Shown here piece by piece: positions 14,101 through 26,000 of a stretch of DNA of 64,000 bases (the stretch's first letter is position 1; the number at the start of each line of letters is the position of its first letter). Origin of the DNA: Lates calcarifer (lineage: Eukaryota; Chordata; Actinopteri; Centropomidae); contig NC_066856.1 of assembly GCF_001640805.2 (NCBI RefSeq), positions 18,486,712 to 18,550,711 on the forward strand, given 5' to 3'. The translations under genes were made by a program, and so were the position numbers. The notes under the pieces are model-generated. The model was not told where the DNA came from and made no database searches. It saw only the letters and a list, made by a program, of their open reading frames with translations.

Positions 14101-16767
14101 TTAAGAAAAATTTGTCCAGTATTGGGGTTATTATACAGGAATGTAATGAGTTTTTTTGGTTGCTTTGGGCATTAGTAACTCATTAATCTGCACAGGTGTA
14201 GTTGATGTGATGCTTCAGCCCAGTGGCGGTCAATCAGTCGTACTGTAGCGCTTTGTTTTCCTCCATTGGAAGGAAACATCCACCTCTCTCTCATGTAGGA
14301 GCAGTTTGATATAGTCTGTTGTCAGATTGCAGTTAATGGAGCAGCAGGTGGACTTGGAGTAACATGATATAACAATATGGCCGATCATTTTGTCACACCA
14401 GCTGCTCCCCCTGACAATCAACGCCTCTTTCACTGTCACTCAATTTCTTCCTCCCCTCTCTTTCTGCAAAAACACCTCTCCTTTCAGGGGCTTTTTCAAA
14501 ACAAACATAAAAACCAGATGTTCCCGTACCTCCTTCCTCCATTTCTTTTTCTAGATAACAACTGTAAATTGTGTTGTTTTCTCTCTGAATACAAAAGGCA
14601 GGGAGGAATGTTCCAGCACGGTGGGAAAATACCTCCTCGCCTTAAGCTTTTTCATATGATTGCTCCTCATCCCCTTCACCTTCCCATCGCATCTTATCCG
14701 GCCTGTGTGGCAAACGCCAGCTGCTTTTTCTCTTTAAACAAGCGAGGTGCCATAAGATTAGCTGAAGAAAGATGTGTGAAATGTTTTGCCAGAACAATTA
14801 CGTAGCATGTCACTTCATTAGGCACGACAAAATGGGAGCAAAATGCTCAGGCGCAAGCTGTGACCTTTGGAGGGGAGGGTGGGCGTGGAGGAAGGAGCTA
14901 AGAGAGGAGGAGGCCGACGGAGAACAGGGAGCTAATTTTACTTCATAATGGCAACCAGGCGGCTTGAATAGGCTGAAAAGAGGGGAGCAGCGAGGTCAAG
15001 TGTCAGCCGCCCCTGCCAAGCGGCCCTCGCCAGGGATTGAAACACACTCGGGCCCAGCCTCCTGCTGACAATACCACCACGCCCCCTGGCCCTCGCTGCC
15101 TTTTGTGCCTCTTCAACAATGATTAACTGAGTTTGGTGATTCAGAGAGTCTGCAGCAGCACAATGCACTCTCTCTTACAAAACATAATGGAGTCAACCCC
15201 GCGAGTCAAACAGTCTCTCTTTCTTCCGCTGAAACTTTCCCCCTGCTAACAGCCTCTTTGCTTTTCTTTTCCCCTCTTTCTCCTTTCTCTCTTGCCTTTT
15301 GACCATAAATCTGCCTATTTTACCCTCCCTGGGGATTGTTAATGCAGAGGCAGGCAAAGCGCTGCCATCCTCCTAATACATAAAAACAAAATGCAGATGG
15401 AGGGGAGGCAGTGTAGGTGCCATGTGCTGCATGCGAAGAGGTATTGATTAGCTCAGATCGATGCATGGCCTCAAAAAGCATCTCCTGCAAAGAAATTTGC
15501 AGGAATTGACCTCGCTGATCTTAAAGATTCCTATGATGTATGTATCAAAAAAGAGCAATGCAGAGGGAGATAGCATTTAGAGGCATGAAATCCAACATCC
15601 AGGCAATACCACAGGGGCCTTTAAAAAACTGAGATATGGGGAAAAAGGGGGGAAAAAAAAGACAGTACACTTGTAATGAGCGGTGTACGGCGCTGACGGG
15701 AACTTGTAGAACATGGTGTGAGTAAAGCTGAGCAGAGGTGTTAACAGAAACACTACAATCTCGGAACATCACACCCCCGGGCCTTTTACAAGAGGTGTGA
15801 AGGAGCTCACCTCTCTTCATGACAGGAAGAGGAGGGAGGAAAGGAAAAAGTGTGGTTGCACGCTTTTCTTTTTTTTCCGGCCGATATGAAATACTTTTGT
15901 CTGGAGCTGGAGAAAAAAGGAGGTAAAGCTGGTGGTATCATTTCTATTTTCTCCTCCAGCCTCCAAAGAAAGTGGCATTAGTTATGTTTCCATTATAAGT
16001 TTTAAACAGTGAATACATTTTGACATGAACTTATTCGCTTCCTTGTATGTGTTATAAGTAAGGCGCTAAAGCGAGGGCTTGTCAAGCTGTCTCCAAAGTT
16101 AAAAAGAATATATTTTTTGCACTCTAAGCATGAAGTTAATGTGTGTTCTATAGTAGGAGAAGCAGAGGCGGATGTTGCAATGTCAAGATCTATGTGAAAA
16201 GTCAGTTTTGCCCATATAACGCAATCAAAAGGAAATAAGCTATGCATCTATACACTGGAGTTAACAAGATACATATGTCTCCTGACAACACGAAGGATTA
16301 TTTCAATAAAGCACGAACATGTCACAGTAAGTTTCCACCAGTCTTTTTTCTCAACAAAGTTTCTAACTTTCCACTTGCATTTTTTTTTTTTTATGTGGAA
16401 ACTGAAAGTGCTTATGAAAGCAAGGTGAAAATGTATCCTACTGTCCTCACCTTCATCTCCACTCATGTTACGTCCTCTCCTCCTCCTCCTCCTCCTCTGT
16501 GTGACCTCTTTGACGGCATAAGAGCGAAGCGCTCATTCAGCTGTGAAGCAGGCGCTCACACGGGCGCATTGCTCATTATAACCCAACAAAGACTCTGTGG
16601 TGGAGGGCTAATCTTAAGGCGAGAGAAAAGACGGCAAATATGTGTCATCCACAGGTCTCCAACAGTGCAACACAGACTAGGGCTCGGTGTGCAACAAAAA
16701 GGATGACGGTTTTCAAAAAGGACATAAATCTGAGACTCATCTGTCCTTTCCTTTCTTTCTCTTCCAG
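11147..16767 (+). other. probable first intron of cdh20 or upstream DNA
   Basis: About 5.6 kb without a supportable coding region. It contains a recurring MITE-like repeat at 13681-13948, several poly-T/poly-A runs and a (TCC)n run near 16477-16497. If the first exon at 10.93-11.15 kb is real this is intron 1; otherwise it is upstream DNA containing the true promoter. A CT-rich tract followed by CAG at 16765-16767 marks its 3' border. Confidence 0.45.
13681..13948. repeat. MITE-like teleost repeat, copy a
   Basis: It contains CTTGTTTTGTCTGACCAACA, then AAAACCCAAATATTTTA, and ends with a segment around ATCAGTTGACCAGTTGTTTCAG. The left side has TCAATTAATCAATTAATTATTGG, roughly the complement of sequence near the right end, so the element is weakly palindromic. 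The same word order recurs at 63155-63345 and in pieces at 20337-20395, 24983-25068, 39055-39300 and 59320-59450. I recognise it as a frequent non-autonomous repeat of teleosts, without a name. Confidence 0.7.
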
Positions 16768-17063
16768 GACTCTGAAAGCAGCCAGAAAGGAGGGAGCCAG
16801 GAAACAACTGCACTCGTGAGGAAAGTCTTTTGAAATACTACTCTGCGCTTCACAATGGAGACCAATTGCATCTTCCAGCAATTGCCAGTACCTTGCTCCC
16901 CGTGGCCCTCTGCATTTTGACCCTCCTGCCTCACGGCCTTGTGGGTAAGCCCACAGAGGAGGACAGCTCAGCGCTGCTCCAGAGGGTGAAGCGAGGCTGG
17001 GTGTGGAACCAGTTCTTTGTCCTGGAGGAGTACACCGGACTGGAACCACTCTATATCGGAAAG
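16768..17063 (+). CDS. cdh20: cdh20 coding exon 1: 5' UTR end, signal peptide, propeptide, start of EC1
   Basis: The acceptor AG is at 16766-16767 after a CT-rich tract; the donor is AAG|GTCAGT at 17064, phase 0. The supported frame encodes a hydrophobic leader around [15 protein letters not shown], a short acidic propeptide, the furin site RVKR (16983-16994), then [15 protein letters not shown] and LYIGK. This frame has no ATG: going upstream it stays open to a TGA at 16773-16775. The ATG at 16855 has a strong context (A at -3, G at +4) but is one frame off and stops at TGA after 21 codons. Either one base is missing between 16857 and the leader, or translation starts elsewhere. The propeptide is much shorter than in type I cadherins, as usual for type II. 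Confidence 0.85.
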
Positions 17064-20000
17064 GTCAGTGTTGACGACATACTGTACTGTACGAACATGC
17101 ACACACAGAGGCGTAACCTGAAGAAATGCAAAAGCGTACAGTATTTTTCTGGCCTAGGGAGGGGAGAAACTTTTCTTGCGTGACCTTTCCACTTGCTACA
17201 CGGTGTAGGTGTTGCAAAGACTTCTCTTTCAAACTGTGCAAACTAAAAGACCTATAGGGGAGCTCAGCAGGCTGGAGGTCAGCTGCTGCTGCTGCTGCTG
17301 CTGCTCGGCCAGAGCTGAGTGCATGAATGCAAAATAGAAGATTATGGGTGGGCAGAGGCAAGCTCCAAGAACTGCACACAAAAAAAAAAAAAAAGAAGAA
17401 GAAGAAACCCAATTGAATTCCTGGATACACTGCATCCATACTAGGGCACCCTCTCTTCTGTCCACTTTGAACCAGAGCCAGACAGCAGTGATTGAGTTAA
17501 TTGACTTGAACCGAGGCTTCACTCAGTCGGCTTCGTTCCACAGAAGTGGACGGGCACGTCTGCAACACAGCTGACATGCTCTGAAAAGAGCAGACGACGA
17601 GCGCTCACAAAGGAGCACTTTGATCGTTCGGTTGCTAAAGTGAATTGAACATTTGATCAATAGTTGTAAGGCCAGTCATCATCAGAGGAGAGACACAACA
17701 ATCTTACAAACTCGAATGAAAAGTGCCATTACCTAACAAAAAAGTGGGTTTTTTTGGTGAAGCCTTTCGTGACAAAGTTGTCCAGAGAGTGGCATTGAAA
17801 AAATGATCCACTTAAAGTATAAAATGCAATGTCACTTTAACCTGCCTGCACCAAAATGTCCCCATAAAATCAGGGGCGTTAATTTAGGGTAAAAATAAAA
17901 CTGCCTGATAAATGTGTCTGCACACACAGCTAAAGAATGTTTTGTTATGACATTTAAAACTAAAGGGAGGATGCCTGAAAACAAAACACACAAACCTAAA
18001 GGAAACAAAGTACTATATCATACATAAACAATCCGCGTGAGTAATTTTCACTACATTTTCTTTAGCTAACAGTTGCTAACTGACCATTAACAATAGCAGA
18101 TACGAAGAACTGACTAGAACAATCATCAGAATCTACAGTTGCACTCTCAAGTGCTTTCAAATCAATATTTTAGTCAGCTTGATCAAGATCTTTAGTGATC
18201 CAGGACTGAGTAAAGCGTGTTCCATCAGTCTGTGTAACTGTAACGTTAGCTCAGCAGCTAACGGAACTAACAATTTAAATTATATGTTCAGTTTTAATTC
18301 TCAATTGTGACTTAACAGCAGTTTGTCATTTTTACTATAAGTTACTATAATACACCATTTTAATAATATTTTGTAGCACTTTCACCCCTTAAATGAGAGT
18401 AAAATACCAATTTGTAGCTGGTAACAATAAGAAATGGCACTGAACTTAATAAACTGAGATTTCTGCAGATCTCTCTGTCGGAGCTGTCAGAACAAGGCTT
18501 TCTTTTTCCATATATATATAGACTGCCCTGATCTGAAAACTCTTGATTCCATACCTTCCATTCCTCATCAGCTTTTTAAAAACACCGCAGTACTAACCAC
18601 TCATCCTCCTCATCCTGAAATTTCCCTCTGGGAATGATGCAAATCTGCTTAATTAGCGTTCTGGCAATAATTTCACCGCTTTCACTGCTCGGGAATACCG
18701 CAGGAAAATGCTGGATTCTGAAAAGTCACGTGGTCGGACCGGGTAGAGGAGTAACAAGTCCTAAGAGAGTGCTGTATCTGCTTATGTAGGATGAAAAATC
18801 CCTTACAGCCGCTGTAGCGTTATTCACTTCCATCTAATCTCTTCTTAGCGTTTCTTTGCTGATTCTTTTCAAGCTGCCCACCCTAATTTTTTCTTGAAAA
18901 TGCAAATGAGTGATTCTGACAGCTTGGGCTACTACCTAGAGAACCACTCAAGACAGAAAGCCATTGTAGGATATGACAAAGCAGGAGGAAGATGTAATGC
19001 AACCTCCCGCCTTTATGTTTCAGCTCAACCTACCTCGTCTCTCCAGTGTTGAGGAACTTAGTATTCAGAGCCGTTGGGACGTTTGAGTATTTGGGCTTTA
19101 GGCCGGGGCTGAGACGGAGCAGGTAATTGATAGCCTGAGTGTCAAACTCCCTCCTTTCACAGGGGCTTGGGTGGAAAGGAGGGGATCAGTGCTGGAGGAA
19201 GGCGGATGAGGCGAAAGGAAAACGCTCCAGCCTGAGATATATCACCAGGAGACTTGAGGCAGAAGCCCACAATGGGGTGTTGATTAAAAAATCTATTCTG
19301 GGCCGAGCCAGGGCTGCACGGTGCTTTGCAGGAGGAGAGTGCAGGTGGGCACGTTGTCCAAAGAGATAGGAAAAGCTGTATTGACTGCTGCTCAGGAATG
19401 ATAGGTATTGTGAAGATTGCCACTGAACTAGCACTGGAATGACAACGAAGCGCCGGTGGCTGCAAACTTTTAGCAGTTCGACAACCTCGCCGTGGTCATT
19501 TCACTCAGCGACCCCAGACAACAAAAGGCCAAAGCGGGTGCTTGAAAGGAGTGTTTCTTCCAGGGGAAAAGGGGAGGGGGAGTTGGCTTGTCAGTGCTGT
19601 GTTGTGTGCTCGCCTGTTGATTATATACAAGTCAGACATCAATGGGGGCATTTAATTCCGTTCTGCCAGTGTGACGGCAATAAGTACTCATCGTACACAG
19701 AGACCCTCTAAGCACAAAGTAAGGAGTGATTGCACATCAACAGGCTGGCATTTGCACTTAAAGGCCACAAAAGGCTTCTGATTGCACTGCAGGGCCCATG
19801 GCAACAAACAGGCTGTAAACTGTCATTAGATGCCTACTTGCAGCTACAATATTAAGGTATGCTTATAACCACACGCCACCCCCTGGAAGGTCTAGAGTTA
19901 ATTTGCCCACTGCACCAATTAGGAAGGAATACATTGACAACATTGTCATGTATATGTACTTTAATGCAATGTAGCATATGGTCTGAATAGAAACAAGCAT

Positions 20001-23000
20001 GTAAACTTTAACTGGAAGGGATTTTAACTTTGGAAATGGCAAAATAAGAATTGAAAAATCTGAGTTGTAGCATACTGAATGAACAGAAATGCCTTTGAGC
20101 TAAAGTTCCAACTCTGGGCTTTAATTTGAAGGACGTTTACATCCACATCAAAAGAACAGTGTAGGACTTTGAGTCAATTTTAAGAGAGCAGAGTAATTTA
20201 ACAATATGTTTAATGCTTGGTTTCAAATCCTCCAGGCTGAAATATTGCTGCAACTACATGTAATTCAAATTTTTAGTTAATTTATTCTGAATTTTTCTGA
20301 TTTATCAGTCAATTTATGTTGAAAAAATTCTTCACATTGCTTGTTTTGTCAGAAAAACTGTCTAAAACTCAAAGGTATTCGATTTCCAAAGCTTCTTATT
20401 GGAAAATCTGGAGGATGCTCTGGAATTTAAAAGACAAATAACTTGATATTATGCTCCACCAGGCCTGTAGTGAAGCTCCATTTATGCTTATTCTCCTTCC
20501 GTGTGGTGGCTTTTTCAGTTTGCTCTTCAGCAAGTTAAACACATGTTCAGTTGGACCGAGATCATGTGGCTGACTTGGATCGACAAGAAGTTTCCACTGT
20601 TTGGCCCCAAAAAGTCCTTTAGTTGTCTTGTTTGTAAGTTTAGGCTTGCTGTGCTGCAGCATTGTTCTAAAACTGGGGGAGTGTGACCTAATTAAATGTC
20701 CTCAAAAACATGTCACTGTCCTGATACTTTGGACTGCAGCATACTGTGTGTCGATTAGATTCCTGTTATATTTTCCAGCAGTTTGGGCACAGATTTGACC
20801 ATATGGGAACGCTTTTAGTTTTCCCTTGTTACTAAGATGGTCTTCAAAATAGACTGAATCTTTCCTTTTGGTGTGTGCACTGTGGAATAAAACTTTATGA
20901 CTGACTCATAAACGTCCCCACAGCTTCACTCAGACATGGATAAAGGCGACGGCTCCATTAAATACATCCTGACGGGCGAGGGCGCGGGCTCCACCTTCAC
21001 CATCGATGACAGCACAGGGGACATCCACGCCATCCAGAGGCTGGACCGGGAGGTCAAGGCCCAGTATGTCCTCCGCGCCCAGGCCCGCAACCGCCTGACG
21101 GACAGGCCTCTGGAGCCAGAGTCCGAGTTCATCGTCAAGATCCAGGACATCAATGACAACGAGCCGAGGTTCCTTGACGGACCCTACCAGGCGACTGTAC
21201 CAGAAATGTCCAAAATAGGTAAGCAGAGGGAGACGGAGAGAGGAAGGCAGACAGATGGACTCAACTGTTGCTTGTGCATGTTTCCGGTGTTTGTTTTTAA
21301 AAGGGAGCGACTGCTGCAACTTTGCAGCCGTGGTGAACAATAGCAAAGTACATAATAGCCCGGCAGAGTTATCGCTGTCGCTTGTTCTTACAGGCTCGTC
21401 TCCATCTGCTTCATCCACTATTCATAAACCTACTTTTGTGGTTACTTTCAAGTAAATAAGCGTAGTTAATTCCTGGAGCCGCTCCAGCCGCAGATGGAAA
21501 AACTCAAGTCAAAATTATGTCTTTGATTAATATGTTAATATTGCTATAGCTGATTGCGTCCTCCCTTCCTTCCTTCCTTCCTTCCTCCCTCCTCCTCACC
21601 TTTGCCTCTGCTTTTACCCAGGAACATCTGTGATCCAGCTGACCGCCACGGATGCAGACGACCCCACATACGGCAACAGTGCTCGTGTGGTCTACAGCAT
21701 CCTGGAGGGCCAGCCTTACTTCTCCGTGGACGCCAAGACCGGTACGACTGCACAGATGCTGCAAAACTCTCTCTAAATCACAGGGTTTTCATCCATTACA
21801 TGTAGAGTCTGATGGATTTCAAACTTCACCAGACACTTTGACTATTTTATGAGCTCCACATGAATTTGTAATGAGCACGAATGATGTTAGATGACGTGAT
21901 AAAGTCGACAAACTTACCACTGACAGATGGGATTTACTAACACAGGCCTGACAGCTACCATTACTTCCCCACCTTGGTTTTTAATACTATAATTGCACCA
22001 CAGTCTGATTTTAGCCATCTACACACTTTAAGCCCCTGTATATACCAACCAGCTCTGAATATGGGAAGCCCAGCATGCCTCCTGTTGTTGCTATGAGACC
22101 ACCAAAACACTTGTCTTAAAACACTGCGCTCTTTTGTTACAACATGCAGTTTCTCAAACTCCTGGCAATCGAACAAAAAAGAAGCGCTAAACTCAAAGTG
22201 TGACTTCTCTGCTGAAAACAAGGACAGAATAAGAGGTTTGAGAGACTTTCACAAGTTCAAAAAGATAGACATCAGTCACGTTTGGTCATTAAAGGACCGT
22301 GACAGTGATTGCTGCACAATGCTAATATGTTTTAGATCTTAAAATATATTATTCCAGCTTTTCAGGCAGCATTGACTTCCATTTATTTCTGTATTTTCTG
22401 AGACTAAATGAATCCAAAAAATTAGACAAGGAGGTCTATGCATCAAGTCCAAAGCTAGAGCCAGGAGGCAGTTAGCTTAGCATAAAGCCTAGAAACAGAC
22501 AGGAAGACACATCACTGATATGTTAGGCTAGGTGTTTTCCCTTTCTTCCAGTCTTTATGCTAAGCTAACCTTTTGGCTCTAGCTCCATACTTGCATGCAG
22601 ACATGAGTGGTATGGTGCTTCTTATCTCACTCCCTGCAAAAAAAAAGCAATTGAGTGTGAATTCCAAAAGCGTTCTTTAAAGAGGTAATTGAGTGTCTGA
22701 AACCTCTATTTATACAGAGGAAACAGATATCCAACAAAAGATGCTAGCTGAAAGATAACAAATAATTATAGGACAAAAGGGAAAAACAGCCATCGTACAG
22801 CTGGTTTTATGAAAACTGCAGGCAGTTTTTGTTAGTTTGGAGTTGGACAAATCCTCATGTTACAGCATTTAACTATATTTTCAACAAGTGTGCTTTAAAC
22901 TGTGTGGTAGCATTTTGTGTGTTTGGCCCTTCCCTGTTGGAATTCAACAGAGTTCCCATGCACAAAACCAGCTCTATAAAGAACCCCGACCTCAGCCCCA

Positions 23001-26000
23001 TTCAGCATCTTTGGGGTGAACTGGAACACAGAGTTTGAGCCAACATCACCTCATTAATGCTTTTGTGGCTGAAAGAGAACAAATCCTTGCAGCCAGGTTC
23101 CAGATACTTTTGTCCACAGAGTGTAACATGTCAAAAAGTTAAGCAAAGTATACAAAACTTGTAAACACACATCTAAAACTCCTTTAAAACTTCGATATCT
23201 AACTTCGACATTGCAGCTCATTCACAACTCAAGCCACCACATCCAAAAATCCATTAGTTTCCTAAAAGCAGAGACTCACTGGCCATTGATTTACCACAGC
23301 TGCCTCATTTCCTTGTTTGTCAGTGCTGAAATCTGTTGCCAAACTTCTCAGGCTGCACTGCCCATCAGTTGCCAGTCAGTCAGACTGCTGCCGCTGTAGG
23401 GTTCATCCATCAGCCAAACACAAGCAGCTCTACAGCTATCCATCAGCCTCCCTGACTCGGCCATAAGCTCAGCAGTCAGGCTTTTATTAGTGTGAAACAC
23501 AATGTAAAGCTTGAGCACATAAAGCTCAAAAGTCTTGTTTCGTGCAATCGTTTTCTCACTCAAAAAACTACTTGACCTTGGTTGGATTCTGCTGGCTGTG
23601 AATGGATGTCTTGGGTAATAATAATGATGTGCAGATGTGATCTAGACAAAAGCAAGAGTAAAGTAAAGAATCAGGCAATCTTGAAGGTTAAAAGCCGATT
23701 CACCTGCGTTTACGTACATGAAGGAGGTCAATACTCCGGTTTCTCCTGTCTACAAACATCAAACCATGTGAACCAACATATGTAGTCTTATAGAAACTAC
23801 AATCCTTTACTCAAGCGTCAATTTCAGTTTTAGTCCAAACTGTATGCATAGCTTTTGTCATAAAGTGCGAATATGTCCAAATTTTACAAACATCCAACCA
23901 TGGGAATCAACCTATCTGGTCTTCTCAGAGCTACAATTCTTTACTCAAGCATCAGTTTCAGTTTAAGTCCAAACTAAATGTACAGCTTTAGTCTTTAAGT
24001 GCAAATATGTCTGAATTTTATAGACATTTAACCATGGGAACCAACGCATTTATCCTTCTAGAAGCAGCAATCCTTTACTCAAGTGTCACTTTCAGTTTTA
24101 GCCTCAAGTTTGGATTGACTTATTGTCGATGCAAGGATGCACTGCCACACGTATTGATCGCTCCTTTTTATCCTGCCATGCTGCCGTCTGGAGTGATCCT
24201 TGTCACAGTCATGGTGATCTTTCCCTTATCTTAAGTCTTTGTCATGCACACTATGGTAGAAATTTGATTATTAAGTATATGTAGCTGAGGTTTTTTTTAC
24301 TTGTAGAAGTGTCTTTGCGCAAGATAACTGCCCTACATCTGTGTTTATGAGGAAAAAAATTTACATACATGAGGTTTAATTAAATAAAATCAAAGGTACA
24401 AGATGGAAAACAGCCTTATAGAAGCAGAAAATGCCATTTCAAATCGAAAAGGATGAGAGCTTTCATTATAAACCTCTCTAGCCCACGGACGGCACTGACA
24501 TTCGAGGACATCATCGCTTGGACACATGACCCTAATCCGGTGTCACCAGTTCTCTATTGCCTGACCTTTAATTCACCTCCCATGTCTCTGTTTGCCCTTT
24601 CCCTTTCCTTTCCCCCCTTCCTCCTCAGGCGTGGTCCGTGTGTCCCTGGCAGACATGGACCGGGAGACCAGGGAAAATTACACAGTGGTCATTCAGGCTA
24701 AGGACATGGGCGGCCAGCTGGGGGGGCTCGCCGGGACCACCACCATCAACATTACGCTCGGTGACGTCAACGACAACCCGCCCATGTTTGACCAGAGTAA
24801 GCATCTCTACTTTTTCTCCTTTTTAGATGTGTTTCTTAAATTCACTTTACTCCCCTGCTGTACTTCAACCTTTTCTAATCCCTTCTGATACTCTTAGAGC
24901 TGAAAGAGGAGCAAAATTTAAATCTTCTGGACAGTTTTTCTCAAATCTCTTATCTGTAAAACGTCACAAAATGCTTGAAATGTCCATCACAGTTTCCCAG
25001 AAGAGCCAGAAAACCCAAAGATATTCAGGTTATAATGATATATAACAAAGAAAAATAGCAAATCCTCACTGTTGGATTTTTGGTGCTTTTGGTTAAAAAC
25101 GCCAACTCAAAGCCCTCGAATGACCCAGAGGTTCACTTTAATTTCAAAAACAACACCCTGATTTGTTTCAGAGTTGATGGTTGATGCTTTGAGATGAGTA
25201 AAAATGGACTGCAGCACAAAAATTTATTGTTTTTTTAAGGGTGTCTCCAATGAGAATCAGCCCCTCGGACAAAACCGCACATCTCCACATCTATCCACCT
25301 CATTTCTCTTGCCGTTAGCCCCTCTGCCCTTCTCCCTCTGTCCACTTCTGGCCACCAGTCCCCAGTCATTTACCCCCTGGCCTCCTCCCTCCTCCCTTCA
25401 GCCACCAGTCGCCCCATGCTGTCTCTTTGATTATCCCCATTCCTGCTCCTCTCATTACCCGTCCTCCTGGGGTCAGGGGTTTGTCTAGCTGTCCGTGGTC
25501 GTCTCAGCCTGGCCAGCGGGTGGCTCTGCTCCGAGACAAAGAAAACATCCACCCCTACCACTGCCGCCGCCCCATTCCTTCCACTTCCATCACTAGTCCC
25601 CCACCAATTAACGCCATCACTTCGATGGAACTTTGATCGGTTGTGAAGAGCTTCAGGGATTCCCCTCTGTCAAGCACAATGTGCAGGCATTTCACTTTGG
25701 ACTGCAGGGAGCACCGCAAATTGGGCAGCTGTCACCTCGTCTTTGAGGTTAAACAGTAGATGAAATTCAAGCTGACCCACGAGACTGTATATAACCCAAG
25801 TGTGAGGCGTTTATGGAGCCATTTATTTTAAGGCTGGCCTCAGATGTGATGATGTGAGGAAAGAACAGTAAGAAGTGGAGGTTGATGGAAGGTGTTTGGC
25901 TCCCTCTAGAGGATAGAAGATTAAAACAGATGGAGCAGGTATGACAGGATGATCACTCTGTTGATTTTATCTCCTCAGGGTTGTACCAAATGAGTGTCCC

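Larger units (their letters stand above)
17064..20923 (+). other. cdh20: cdh20 intron after coding exon 1
   Basis: Non-coding, 3.9 kb. It contains a (CTG)n run at 17282-17305, a poly-A/GAA purine tract at about 17382-17406, a piece of the MITE-like repeat at 20337-20395, and a Tc1-like transposase relic on the minus strand at 20396-20690. No exon-like sequence was recognised in the remainder. Confidence 0.85.
21742..24628 (+). other. cdh20: cdh20 intron 2.9 kb
   Basis: The contents recognised are an inverted-repeat element at 22425-22640, a second Tc1/mariner relic at 22820-23130 and a 134-bp tandem triplication at 23750-24115. The rest is AT-rich and unassigned. A pyrimidine-rich tract precedes the acceptor at 24628. 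Confidence 0.85.
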
